The notes below the pieces were generated by a model. It was given only the letters and a program-made list of their open reading frames with translations. It searched no databases and had not been told where the DNA came from. Source: Clostridia bacterium (lineage in GTDB: Bacteria; Bacillota; Clostridia; Christensenellales; CAG-138). Taken from it: 25,368 bases of DNA. The translations under genes were made by a program, and so were the position numbers. Position 1 is the stretch's first letter, and each line of letters opens with the position of its first letter. The stretch lies in assembly GCA_016293975.1 (NCBI GenBank), contig JAEDCW010000026.1, forward strand, positions 1 through 25,368. Direction: 5' to 3'. This document shows, piece after piece, positions 14,319 to 21,866 of this stretch.

Positions 14319-14337
14319 GATGCACTAAGCAAATACT

Positions 14338-14365
14338 ATTATACACATCAATTGTGATTTTGCAA
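14338..14365 (-). promoter_or_regulatory. Promoter of the tRNA-Val(GAC)/6S/tRNA-Gln transcript
   Basis: TTGCAA (14365-14360), a 16-nt spacer and TATAAT (14343-14338) lie on the minus strand. The -10 ends 19 nt before the tRNA-Val 5' end. No comparable promoter is visible between the three RNA genes. Confidence 0.7.
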
Positions 14366-14464
14366 CCCCATTTTTCAATGTTGTGTCAAACTTTTTTGTT
14401 GTGCTCGATGTAATCTCGTGTAATACTAACTCTAAACTCGATTTTTGTACTAAAAACGCATAAA

Positions 14465-14519
14465 ACGATGATGCATCGTGAATACACGTATTGTTTTGGC
14501 GTATCGGATGTGGTAGAAT
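14465..14519 (+). promoter_or_regulatory. Probable pgsA promoter with upstream palindromes
   Basis: TTGTTT (14491-14496), a 17-nt spacer and TAGAAT (14514-14519) are a plausible but weak sigma-A promoter. ACGATG-ATG-CATCGT (14465-14479) and AATAC-AC-GTATT (14481-14492) are short palindromes that abut or overlap the -35 and could be an operator. Confidence 0.45.
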
Positions 14520-14543
14520 CTTGTAGCTTTAGGAGGGCGTGAG

Positions 14544-15098
14544 ATGAGACATATACCTAATATCCTTTCGGGTTTGAGAATACTGATGGTAGGCGTGTTT
14601 GTCTACTTCTTTTTGACAGAGTCGTATACCGCCGCGCTGATTACTTTTTTGGTGGCTTTTGGCACTGACTTATTGGACGGATACCTTGCAAGGCGATACA
14701 ATTGGATATCGAATCTCGGCAAAATACTCGACCCATTTGCGGACAAGTTGCTCATGGTAGTTGCATTGATATGTTTCTGCATCGCCGGTTGGATTCCGCT
14801 CTATGTGGTCATATTGACTGCGGTTAAGGAGTTACTGATGATAGTAGGCGGCCTATTCCTTTTAAATCGCAAGGTCGTTGTGTATGCCGACTGGTTCGGC
14901 AAAATAAGCGCGGGAGCGTTTAGCGCAGGTGTAGTGCTCACATTCGGGCGATACTATTTCCCTCAGATTACACCTTGGCACGTTGTGATGTTCATTATTG
15001 CCATCGTGTTGGCTTACATTGCACTCATACACTATTTTGTCAAGTCCATGCTCCCGTCACTCGTCGGGAAAAAGGACGAGGAGGAAGAAAAACAATAA
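14544..15098 (+). CDS. pgsA: CDP-diacylglycerol-glycerol-3-phosphate 3-phosphatidyltransferase PgsA
   Basis: 184 aa. The CDP-alcohol phosphatidyltransferase signature D-G-x2-A-R-x8-G-x3-D-x3-D is complete: D45, G46, A49, R50, G59, D63, D67. Five or six membrane segments follow the usual N-terminal P-N-x-L-(S/T)-x-x-R motif (IPNILSGLRI). It makes phosphatidylglycerol phosphate from CDP-diacylglycerol and glycerol-3-phosphate in the plasma membrane. The C-terminal tail is very acidic and lysine-rich (KKDEEEEKQ). AGGAGG precedes ATG. It is monocistronic, followed by a terminator. Other CDP-alcohol transferases share the motif; length and N-terminus favour PgsA. Confidence 0.9.
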   Translation: MRHIPNILSGLRILMVGVFVYFFLTESYTAALITFLVAFGTDLLDGYLARRYNWISNLGKILDPFADKLLMVVALICFCIAGWIPLYVVILTAVKELLMIVGGLFLLNRKVVVYADWFGKISAGAFSAGVVLTFGRYYFPQITPWHVVMFIIAIVLAYIALIHYFVKSMLPSLVGKKDEEEEKQ

Positions 15099-15118
15099 CT
15101 GAGTTTTGGCAGCACCGA

Positions 15119-15141
15119 GGACGCAAGGGCGTCCCTTTTTT
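15119..15141 (+). terminator. Terminator of pgsA
   Basis: GGACGC (15119-15124) and GCGTCC (15129-15134) form a stem around AAGG, followed by CTTTTTT. It lies 20 nt past the pgsA stop and separates pgsA from sigK. Confidence 0.85.
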
Positions 15142-15223
15142 ATGCGATTCATGTCATAGTGAGATGATTAGAGAGGCATTATGTCGGTACGGATGCATAG
15201 GATTTATACACGGAGGTGGTTCT

Positions 15224-15910
15224 ATGTTTATATCGATGCTGCAAATCATTAAAGACATGTTTCTTTTTACGGGCTATTTGTCATCAAAGACGTCATTTCC
15301 CGAGGCTCTCTCGGCGGAGGACGAGGCAAAATACATAGCACTGTATGAGAAAGGCGATATGGAGGCGAGACAGGAGCTTATCGTCCACAACCTTCGCTTG
15401 GTCGCTCATATCGCAAAGAAATACGGGCAGGGCAATGAAATAGAGGACTTGATATCCATTGGCTCGATAGGCTTAATCAAAGCCGTTAACACGTTTAACA
15501 GGGGAAAGGGGACTGCACTTGCAGCTTATGCTGCCAAATGTATAGAAAACGAAATCAGAATGTCTATTAGGACGAAAAAGAAGTCAGCAAACGATGTATC
15601 GATAAGCAATCCGGTCATTGCCGATATGGATGGGAACGAGATATCGATAGGAGAACTCGTAGGAACGGATGCTGATGAAGTATTCAACAGAGTATCCGAG
15701 AATCTCGAAGCGTCAAGACTCAGGGAGTTGCTTGGCGAGGTGTTGACTAAGCAGGAAAGGACCGTTATCGAGCTGAGATATGGTTTGTTGGGAGGATGTC
15801 CTATGCCTCAGCGCGAGGTTGCGGCAATAATGGGCATTTCGAGGAGCTATGTGAGTAGGATAGAAACAAAGGCGATAACAAAACTGCAGAAACATACTAT
15901 GGATTTCTGA
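15224..15910 (+). CDS. sigK: RNA polymerase sporulation sigma factor SigK (pro-sigma-K)
   Basis: 228 aa. The start is ATG 15224 with GGAGG 8 nt upstream; the frame is open further left but those codons overlap pgsA and its terminator. Residues 1-24 are a hydrophobic pro-sequence (MFISMLQIIKDMFLFTGYLS), the part removed by the SpoIVFB protease in Bacillus. Sigma region 2 follows (about 50-115: ARQELIVHNLRLVAHIAKKY, EDLISIGSIGLIKAVNTF, AAYAAKCIENEIR), and region 4 (about 170-222: RELLGEVLTKQERTVIELRYGL, REVAAIMGISRSYVSRIETKA). The close match in order and spacing to B. subtilis SigK makes the call firm. It directs late mother-cell genes. The gene is one uninterrupted frame, so no skin-type element is present here. 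I see no convincing sigma-E promoter in the short upstream gap. Confidence 0.92.
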   Translation: MFISMLQIIKDMFLFTGYLSSKTSFPEALSAEDEAKYIALYEKGDMEARQELIVHNLRLVAHIAKKYGQGNEIEDLISIGSIGLIKAVNTFNRGKGTALAAYAAKCIENEIRMSIRTKKKSANDVSISNPVIADMDGNEISIGELVGTDADEVFNRVSENLEASRLRELLGEVLTKQERTVIELRYGLLGGCPMPQREVAAIMGISRSYVSRIETKAITKLQKHTMDF

Positions 15911-15950
15911 TGGAAACGCAATCGCCTGTTGCAGAATGAATCAAAAAAGC

Positions 15951-15979
15951 TTGTGTATTGTAAGCCCATGTGGTACAAT
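15951..15979 (+). promoter_or_regulatory. Promoter of the Xaa-Pro peptidase gene
   Basis: TTGTGT (15951-15956), a 17-nt spacer and TACAAT (15974-15979) lie about 30 nt before the chosen ATG. They sit inside a possible upstream extension of the frame, which argues against that extension. Confidence 0.6.
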
Positions 15980-16010
15980 TTTCTGTAATATGCAAAGTGA
16001 GGTGTGTTAT

Positions 16011-17081
16011 ATGCTTGACAGATGCAATAGATTGATGACTGAGGCGCAAAAACAGGGTTTGGATGCCGTGTTGGTGATGTCTCAGATAAACTGGAGGTAT
16101 TTCTCGGGATTCACCGGTTCAAATGCAATCTTGTTGATAACCCCTGAAAGAAGGATTTTGCTTACGGATTTTAGGTATACTATTCAGGCGAATCAGCAGA
16201 CAAATGGCGTTTTTGAGGTCGTTGAGGTTTCAAGATCGATAGGAATGGATTTCATATCGAATGAGCTCAAGAGAATCGGAGCAAAGCGTGTCGGCTTTGA
16301 GGATGCATCTATTACGGTAAGACAGTTTAAGGAGCTCGAGACTCTTGGTGTTGAGCTGTGCCCCATATCAGATGCTATGGCAAACACAAGGGCGATCAAG
16401 TCCAAGTATGAGATTGAGCAGATTATCGCGGCACAGAATGCGTCTGACGCGGCGTTTACGCAGTTACTTGGACGCATCAGAGTTGGCATGAAGGAGACTG
16501 AAGTTGCAACCGAGCTTGAGTATCTGCTCAAGAAGAACGGTGCCGAGGATAAATCCTTTGATACGATTGTCGGGTCCGGAGAAAACGGCGCTCTGTGTCA
16601 TGCAATACCCGGAGATCGCACATTGTGTCACGGAGACATGGTGGTAATTGACTTCGGAAGCAAGGTGAACGGTTACTGTTCGGATATGACGAGAACGATT
16701 GCAATCGGTGAGCCGTGTGATGAACTGAAAAAGATATACAATATAGTTCTTCAGGCTCAGTTGAATGCACTTGCGGCGTTGAAACCCGGCATTACAGGCG
16801 GTGAACTCGATAGGATTGCCCGCGACTACATTACAGAGCACGGCTACGGTGAAAACTTCGGGCATAGCTTGGGTCACGGATTCGGTCTGGAAGTACATGA
16901 AGCACCTGCGGCTTCAAAAACATCAGAGACGGTTCTCACTCCGGGCATGACGGTAACGGTAGAGCCCGGCATATATGTAGAAGGTCTTGGCGGTGTAAGA
17001 ATCGAGGACTGCTGCATACTAACGGAAGACGGTTACATTAACCCCGTAAACAGCACAAAAGAATTAATTATAATAGAATAA
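16011..17081 (+). CDS. Xaa-Pro peptidase (M24B family aminopeptidase)
   Basis: 356 aa from ATG 16011, which has GAGG about 8 nt upstream; an ATG at 15936 in the same frame is rejected because the promoter lies after it. The N-terminal creatinase-like domain (about 1-125) is followed by a pita-bread M24 domain with the five metal ligands: D214 and D225 (VVIDFGSKVNGYCSDMTRT), H289 (HSLGHGFG), E318 (TVEPGIY) and E332 (GVRIEDC). It removes N-terminal residues before proline in the cytoplasm, with two Mn2+ or similar ions. It is followed after 31 nt by efp, a common gene pair in Firmicutes. With the Opp importer in the window this suggests peptide use, but the link is only suggestive. Confidence 0.92.
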   Translation: MLDRCNRLMTEAQKQGLDAVLVMSQINWRYFSGFTGSNAILLITPERRILLTDFRYTIQANQQTNGVFEVVEVSRSIGMDFISNELKRIGAKRVGFEDASITVRQFKELETLGVELCPISDAMANTRAIKSKYEIEQIIAAQNASDAAFTQLLGRIRVGMKETEVATELEYLLKKNGAEDKSFDTIVGSGENGALCHAIPGDRTLCHGDMVVIDFGSKVNGYCSDMTRTIAIGEPCDELKKIYNIVLQAQLNALAALKPGITGGELDRIARDYITEHGYGENFGHSLGHGFGLEVHEAPAASKTSETVLTPGMTVTVEPGIYVEGLGGVRIEDCCILTEDGYINPVNSTKELIIIE

Positions 17082-17112
17082 ACGTAGGCACTGATTTGGG
17101 AGGTAAATACTT

Positions 17113-17670
17113 ATGATTATGGCAGGAGATTTCAGAAAAGGCGTTACTGTAGAGATTGATGGACAGGTCTGGTCCATAACAGACTTCCAGCACGTTAAGC
17201 CCGGTAAGGGTGCAGCATTCGTGCGTACAAAGCTTAAGAACGTCATGACGGGCGCCGTTCTTGAAAGAACATTCAACCCCACAGACAAGTATCCTAAGGC
17301 ACATATCGAAACCAAGGAAATGCAGTATCTGTATGCCGATGGTGAGTTATACTACTTTATGGACACCGAGTCGTATGAGCAGCTCGCACTTAACGCAGAC
17401 CAGGTAGAAGAAGCACTCAACTTCATAGTTGAGAATGAGACGGTTACCGTTCGTTTCTACAAGGGCACACCGTTCTCGGTAGCAGCTCCCAACTTTGTTG
17501 AGCTTACCGTAACAGCCACAGAACCCGGCGTAAGAGGCGATACCGCAACGAATACCACTAAGCCGGCAACGCTCGAGACCGGATACCAGTTGAATGTACC
17601 GCTGTTTGTCAACGAGGGAGACAGAATTCGCGTTGATACGAGAACAGGCGAGTATATGTCACGCGTTTAA
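17113..17670 (+). CDS. efp: Translation elongation factor P
   Basis: 185 aa, the standard length. The N-terminal KOW-like domain starts MAGDFRKGV; the loop V-K-P-G-K32-G-A carries Lys32, the residue modified in many bacteria (5-aminopentanol in B. subtilis). The EF-P OB domain and C-terminal domain follow, ending in the hallmark GDRIRVDTRTGEYMSRV. It relieves ribosome stalling at consecutive prolines. GGAGG lies 9 nt before ATG 17113; Met3 (17119) matches the usual family start and is possible too. It probably shares an mRNA with the Xaa-Pro peptidase and the next gene, each 31 nt apart. Confidence 0.95.
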   Translation: MIMAGDFRKGVTVEIDGQVWSITDFQHVKPGKGAAFVRTKLKNVMTGAVLERTFNPTDKYPKAHIETKEMQYLYADGELYYFMDTESYEQLALNADQVEEALNFIVENETVTVRFYKGTPFSVAAPNFVELTVTATEPGVRGDTATNTTKPATLETGYQLNVPLFVNEGDRIRVDTRTGEYMSRV

Positions 17671-17701
17671 TCAAAATAACAAAAGAACCGGAGGCAGAAA
17701 A

Positions 17702-18283
17702 ATGAGCAATGTAACAAATAAGGTTGCATACCTCAAGGGATTACTGGATGGTCTTAACCCCGAGGGTGCCGAGGCAAAGCTTTTTGCCGCAATAGTAGAC
17801 GCGCTTCAGGAGATTGCAGAGACAGTTGAGGAAAACACCGAAGCTATAGAAGGACTGGACGAAGCAATAGACGAGATTGCCGATGAATTTGATGAAGTTG
17901 AGGATTGCATGGACGAGCTTTGCGATAACTATGACGAAATGCGCGAAGAAATGGACTACATGAGCGACGATGTTGAAGAGCTCCATGATGTTCTCGATGA
18001 GCTCCTCGACGTAGACGAAGACGACGAGGATGATGACGATTATTGTGATTGCTGTGGCGATTGCGAAGATGACGATGACGAAGAAGATGATGGCTTCTTT
18101 GAGGTCGTATGCCCTCATTGTGAAGAGAATATCTGCTTGGATTTCGCAATGCTCGACACGGAGGATGATATCCTTTGCCCGTGCTGCGGCGAAATCCTGA
18201 TTCCCGCCGGTGATGCGGAAATCGAGTGCGAGTGCGATGGAAATTGCCATTGCTCAGATGACTGCTGCGGCGAGGATGAGTAA
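17702..18283 (+). CDS. CD1247-type acidic coiled-coil and zinc-ribbon protein
   Basis: 193 aa. The start is ATG 17702 with GGAGG upstream; the frame is open back to 17594 but that part overlaps efp. Residues 1-40 (KVAYLKGLLDGLNP..., KLFAAIVDALQEIAE) match the N-terminal domain found in the clostridial CD1247 family. Residues 40-105 are heptad-like and highly acidic, likely coiled coil. Then comes an Asp/Glu run (about 103-130) with C115, C117, C118 and C121 inside it. A zinc ribbon follows (C137-P-H-C140 and C159-P-C-C162-G). The tail has six more cysteines (176, 178, 182, 184, 188, 189). In all there are 18 cysteines and an extreme acidic charge. No function is known to me. Downstream position after efp suggests a translation- or housekeeping-linked role, but this is a guess. 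Confidence 0.8.
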   Translation: MSNVTNKVAYLKGLLDGLNPEGAEAKLFAAIVDALQEIAETVEENTEAIEGLDEAIDEIADEFDEVEDCMDELCDNYDEMREEMDYMSDDVEELHDVLDELLDVDEDDEDDDDYCDCCGDCEDDDDEEDDGFFEVVCPHCEENICLDFAMLDTEDDILCPCCGEILIPAGDAEIECECDGNCHCSDDCCGEDE

Positions 18284-18312
18284 TTTTATTGACACCCGAA
18301 ACGTACAGAAGG

Positions 18313-18337
18313 GCGGCGCTTCGGCGCCGCTTTGTTG
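18313..18337 (+). terminator. Terminator of the peptidase-efp-CD1247 operon
   Basis: A perfect 7-bp GC stem, GCGGCGC (18313-18319) with GCGCCGC (18324-18330), is closed by a UUCG tetraloop and followed by TTTGTTG. The T-run is short, but the hairpin is very stable. Its last bases are the -35 of the next promoter. Confidence 0.8.
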
Positions 18338-18362
18338 ATATACGCGAAATATTTGGTATAAT
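18335..18362 (+). promoter_or_regulatory. Promoter of the DUF512-der-plsY operon
   Basis: TTGATA (18335-18340), a 16-nt spacer and TATAAT (18357-18362) lie 17 nt before the start codon, implying a very short leader of about 10 nt. Confidence 0.75.
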
Positions 18363-18379
18363 ACTAAAGTGGAGAAGTA

Positions 18380-19687
18380 ATGAAGCACAGAATCAGCGGA
18401 ATTGACAGCGGATCTATTGCCGAAGAAATAGGGGTACCCGTAGGAAGCGAGTTAGTCAGCATAAACGGGGAGGACATAGTCGATGTAATCGACTATGAAC
18501 AGTTGTGCGCAAATGAGACGCTCATCCTTAGACTGATAGCACCCGACGGCGAGGAGTTTGAGGCGGAGATTGAAAAGGACGAGGACGAGCCCCTCGGCTT
18601 GAACTTTTCCGATGACTTGATCGGCGGCATCAGAAGCTGTAAGAATCATTGCATTTTTTGCTTTATTGACCAGATGGCACGCGGCGGAAGGTCAACTCTC
18701 CATGTCAAGGATGACGATTGGCGTATGTCGCTTATAATGGGCAATTACGTCACTCTGACAAATGTGTCGGACGCAGAGTTTGAGCGAATCTTGAAACGAA
18801 AAGCGAGTCCGCTGTATATTTCGGTACATACGCTAAATCCCGAGCTCAGACGGAAGATGATGGGCAATCCCACAGCCGTGCTTATTAATGAAAGGCTGAA
18901 AAAGCTAAGCGAAGCAGGCATTACTGTGCATTGCCAAATCGTACTGTGCCCGGGTATAAACGACGGTCAGGAACTGACTGATACGCTTAACGGACTGTGC
19001 GAAATGTATCCCTGTGTGAGAAGTGTTGCCGTGGTACCAGTTGGACTTACAAAATTCAGGGACAAGCTTTTCCCGCTTCGCACGCTTACAAAGGATGAAG
19101 CGGAAAAGGCAATAGAGCAAACCGAACGTGTGGCGGAGAAAATGCTCAAACTGCATGGGATCTCTATAGTGTATTGTGCCGATGAACTGTATCTGTTGGC
19201 GGATAAGGAACTTCCGGAGTATGAGTATTATGAGGATTTTCCGCAGATAGAAAATGGCGTAGGTTTGTTCAGAAAGCTGGAGCGCGAGTGTATTGAGGAG
19301 ATATCCTCATTTGAGCCACGAAAGGAGCCGATAGTGCTCGACTGCATAACCGGTGTATCTATCGCTGCGAAGCTACAGGAGCTTTTTGACAAGCTTAACG
19401 TCCTGAATTTGTTCATAAAAGTCCATTTCGTGATAAACCATTATTTTGGCGAGACGGTTACTGTCGCGGGGCTCGTGTGTGCGACAGATATTATAGAACA
19501 GTTGAGTTCTAAATTCGAAAGCGACACGATAATAATACCCGATAACATGCTGAGAGACGGAGACGATGTTTTCTTAGATTCGGTTTCGCTAAAGGAACTG
19601 AGCGGTATACTGGGGAAGCGCATAGTCCCTGTATGTCATGCAGATGGGGCTATTATGTTGTCTGAACTTATGAACATCAAAAAATAG
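18380..19687 (+). CDS. DUF512 protein: PDZ-like domain plus radical SAM
   Basis: 435 aa. The N-terminal PDZ-like domain (about 1-75) holds IAEEIGVPVGSELVSINGE. A radical SAM-type segment has C87-x3-C91-x2-C94 (CKNHCIFCFIDQM), the cysteine spacing that binds the 4Fe-4S cluster and S-adenosylmethionine, and then TNVSDAEFERILKRKASPLYISVHT. The DUF512 domain occupies the C-terminal half, with VCATDIIEQL and DNMLRDGDDVFLDS. The protein is widespread in Clostridia and cyanobacteria; its substrate is not established as far as I know. It heads a unit with der (15 nt apart) and plsY. WRMSLIMGNYVTLTNV is a typical conserved stretch of the family. Confidence 0.9.
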   Translation: MKHRISGIDSGSIAEEIGVPVGSELVSINGEDIVDVIDYEQLCANETLILRLIAPDGEEFEAEIEKDEDEPLGLNFSDDLIGGIRSCKNHCIFCFIDQMARGGRSTLHVKDDDWRMSLIMGNYVTLTNVSDAEFERILKRKASPLYISVHTLNPELRRKMMGNPTAVLINERLKKLSEAGITVHCQIVLCPGINDGQELTDTLNGLCEMYPCVRSVAVVPVGLTKFRDKLFPLRTLTKDEAEKAIEQTERVAEKMLKLHGISIVYCADELYLLADKELPEYEYYEDFPQIENGVGLFRKLERECIEEISSFEPRKEPIVLDCITGVSIAAKLQELFDKLNVLNLFIKVHFVINHYFGETVTVAGLVCATDIIEQLSSKFESDTIIIPDNMLRDGDDVFLDSVSLKELSGILGKRIVPVCHADGAIMLSELMNIKK

Positions 19688-19702
19688 TTGAGGTGCTGAT
19701 AG

Positions 19703-21070
19703 ATGGCGAAACCATTAGTTGCGGTCGTTGGCAGACCTAATGTAGGTAAATCCACCCTGTTTAACAAGCTTGTTGGAAGGAGAGTGGCAATAGTTGAGGA
19801 TACGCCCGGTGTTACAAGAGACAGGCTTTACTGTGATGCCGAATGGCTCAAGTATAGCTTTACGTTGATCGATACGGGTGGAATTGAACCCGTAAAGGAC
19901 GATGTAATCAGCACACAGATGAGACGACAGGCGGAGCTTGCGATAGAGACCGCTGATGTTATCATATTCCTTTGTGACGGCAGAGAGGGTATAACCGCAG
20001 CGGACGAAGAGGTAGCAGAGATGCTTAGGCGCAGTAAAAAGCCCGTTGTACTGGCGGTCAATAAGGTCGACAATCCGGGTCTTGAGGATTCCGTTTACGA
20101 TTTCTATTCGTTGGGCATAGGTAACCCCATTACAATATCCGCAGAGCAGGGCTTGGGCCTTGGCGATATGCTCGACGAGGTAGTATCGTATTTTTACGAT
20201 ACGGGAGAAGACGAAGAGGGAGAGGCTACGAGAATCGCTGTAGCAGGCAAGCCAAATGTAGGTAAGTCGAGCCTTGTAAATGCCCTGTTAGGCCATGAAA
20301 GAACGATAGTAAGCAATATACCCGGGACAACGCGTGATGCAATAGACTCGCCGTTTGAGTACGACGGAGAACAGTTTGTTCTTGTGGATACCGCAGGTAT
20401 CAGGAGAAAGAGAGCAATCGAGGATGAGAGCATAGAGCGTTATAGCGTCATTAGGTCTCTTGCCGCAATACGCCGTGCAGACGTTGTGTTGATAGTTATA
20501 GACGCGAGCGAGGGGCTTTCAGAGCAGGACGTTAAGATTGCCGGATATGTACATGAAGAGGGCAAGGCGTGTGTACTGCTTATAAATAAGTGGGATTTGA
20601 TTAAAAAGGACACTCATACAGTCGAGGTGTTCAAGAAGAACATATTGATCGATCTCGCGTTTATGAGTTACATACCAATGCTGTTTATTTCGGCAAAAAC
20701 AGGCCAGCGCGTGAATAGAATAATGGATATGGTTAAGACTGTGTTTGAACAGAATAGCCGCAGAATATCCACGGGTATTCTCAACGACATAGTGTCCGAA
20801 GCGGTTTTGGCCAACGATCCGCCGTCCGACAAGGGCAGAAGATTAAAAATCTACTACGTAACTCAGGTTTCGACAAGACCTCCGACGTTTGTGCTGTTTG
20901 TAAATGACTCTACGCTTATGCATTTTTCATATAAGAGGTATTTGGAGAACTATTTGCGTAAATCATTCGGTTTAGATGCCACGCCCGTAAGACTTATAAT
21001 AAGGACAAGGGAAAAGCAAGAAGCCCCCTCGAACGGACCCAGAAAAAACAAGGAGGAGACCGATGAGTGA
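19703..21070 (+). CDS. der: Ribosome biogenesis GTPase Der (EngA)
   Basis: 455 aa, with the two tandem GTPase domains unique to Der. Domain 1 has P-loop GRPNVGKS at 10-17, DTGG switch II and NKVD. Domain 2 has P-loop GKPNVGKS near 185, DTAG and NKWD. The C-terminal KH-like domain (about 355-440) includes the conserved KIYYVTQVSTRPPTFVLFVN. The charged tail (EKQEAPSNGPRKNKEETDE) is variable in the family. It acts in late assembly of the 50S ribosomal subunit. GAGGTG lies 7 nt before ATG, and the stop overlaps plsY by 8 nt. Confidence 0.96.
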   Translation: MAKPLVAVVGRPNVGKSTLFNKLVGRRVAIVEDTPGVTRDRLYCDAEWLKYSFTLIDTGGIEPVKDDVISTQMRRQAELAIETADVIIFLCDGREGITAADEEVAEMLRRSKKPVVLAVNKVDNPGLEDSVYDFYSLGIGNPITISAEQGLGLGDMLDEVVSYFYDTGEDEEGEATRIAVAGKPNVGKSSLVNALLGHERTIVSNIPGTTRDAIDSPFEYDGEQFVLVDTAGIRRKRAIEDESIERYSVIRSLAAIRRADVVLIVIDASEGLSEQDVKIAGYVHEEGKACVLLINKWDLIKKDTHTVEVFKKNILIDLAFMSYIPMLFISAKTGQRVNRIMDMVKTVFEQNSRRISTGILNDIVSEAVLANDPPSDKGRRLKIYYVTQVSTRPPTFVLFVNDSTLMHFSYKRYLENYLRKSFGLDATPVRLIIRTREKQEAPSNGPRKNKEETDE

Positions 21071-21737
21071 TATTGTTCTGTTCATTATTGTTGCCCTAGC
21101 AGGGTATTTTATCGGAAATATAGAGTTTGCGGTAATAATTAGTCGGTTGACATACAAGGACGACATCAGAAAACACGGCAGCGGAAATGCCGGCACGACG
21201 AACATGATGCGCGTCTACGGGATGAAGCCCGGACTCGCGACATTTCTGGGTGACTTCCTTAAGGGATTACTGGGGACGCTATTACTCTCGTTTATCGGCA
21301 GCATATTTTCTTCAGACACAGTATACTTTGGCGCTAAGGCTTCCGATATATGCAAATACACGGGCGCAATGTGCATTGTAATCGGGCACGACTATCCTAT
21401 TTTGTTCGGATTGCGTGGAGGAAAGGGAGCGGCATCCTCGTTAGGTATCGCATTTGTGCTTGCACCTATTATAGCTTTGGTCGTTACCGTGCTGTGCTTT
21501 ATACTGATATATGCTACACAGATAGTATCGCTCGGTTCGTTGCTTGGCATGACGATATTCTCGGCAAGCCTGATAATACACGGCATCAACATAGGCGATT
21601 ACGCAATGGTCACACTCGCAGTATTGTTATGTGTCATATTGGTGATAAGACATAGCGACAATATTTCGAGGCTACTGCAAGGAAAGGAAAACAAACTGTT
21701 CAAGAGACCTCATAAACATGAAAACAATATAGAGTGA
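21063..21737 (+). CDS. plsY: Acyl-phosphate glycerol-3-phosphate acyltransferase PlsY
   Basis: 224 aa. Several membrane segments and the PlsY motifs are present: GSGNAGTTNMMR (39-50), then GHD-YPILFGLRGGKG (108-122), which bind glycerol-3-phosphate and acyl-phosphate. It adds the first acyl chain in phospholipid synthesis at the inner membrane, upstream of PgsA chemistry. ATG overlaps the der stop (ATGAGTGA), with AAGGAGGAG upstream inside der. The basic tail (RPHKHENNIE) is unremarkable. In many Clostridia the next gene is gpsA, which makes glycerol-3-phosphate; here a non-coding gap of 129 nt follows. Confidence 0.94.
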   Translation: MSDIVLFIIVALAGYFIGNIEFAVIISRLTYKDDIRKHGSGNAGTTNMMRVYGMKPGLATFLGDFLKGLLGTLLLSFIGSIFSSDTVYFGAKASDICKYTGAMCIVIGHDYPILFGLRGGKGAASSLGIAFVLAPIIALVVTVLCFILIYATQIVSLGSLLGMTIFSASLIIHGINIGDYAMVTLAVLLCVILVIRHSDNISRLLQGKENKLFKRPHKHENNIE

Positions 21738-21743
21738 ATTATC

Positions 21744-21763
21744 GGGGCGTACGCTCCTTTCTT
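21744..21763 (+). terminator. Weak terminator-like hairpin after plsY
   Basis: GGGGC (21744-21748) and GCTCC (21753-21757) pair with one G-U around GTAC, followed by TTTCTT. The stem is short, so readthrough into spoIVA is possible. Confidence 0.5.
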
Positions 21764-21806
21764 ATAATAAAGTCATCTTGCTGTGTCCTCTTACTGATGG
21801 TTTTTA

Positions 21807-21835
21807 TCATAAGCTAATACAAATCCTCATAGTAT
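21807..21835 (+). promoter_or_regulatory. Possible sigma-E promoter of spoIVA
   Basis: TCATAAG (21807-21813), a 14-nt gap and CATAGTAT (21828-21835) resemble the sigma-E pattern (ATA-containing -35, 13-15 nt, CATACA-T). spoIVA is sigma-E controlled in known spore-formers. The match is partial, and the region lacks a sigma-A promoter. Confidence 0.4.
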
Positions 21836-21866
21836 TCAACATAATGTATGCATGGGAGGCAATAGG

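Noticed and set aside
14975..15223. N-terminal extension of the sigK frame by 83 codons.
   Set aside because: It overlaps the end of pgsA and crosses its terminator. The ATG at 15224 has a GGAGG site and gives a normal SigK length.
17741..18250. A 169-codon minus-strand frame with a hydrophobic, valine- and isoleucine-rich product opposite the CD1247-type gene.
   Set aside because: Its hydrophobicity is simply the reverse complement of Asp/Glu codons (GAT/GAC/GAA read as ATC/GTC/TTC). It has no RBS.
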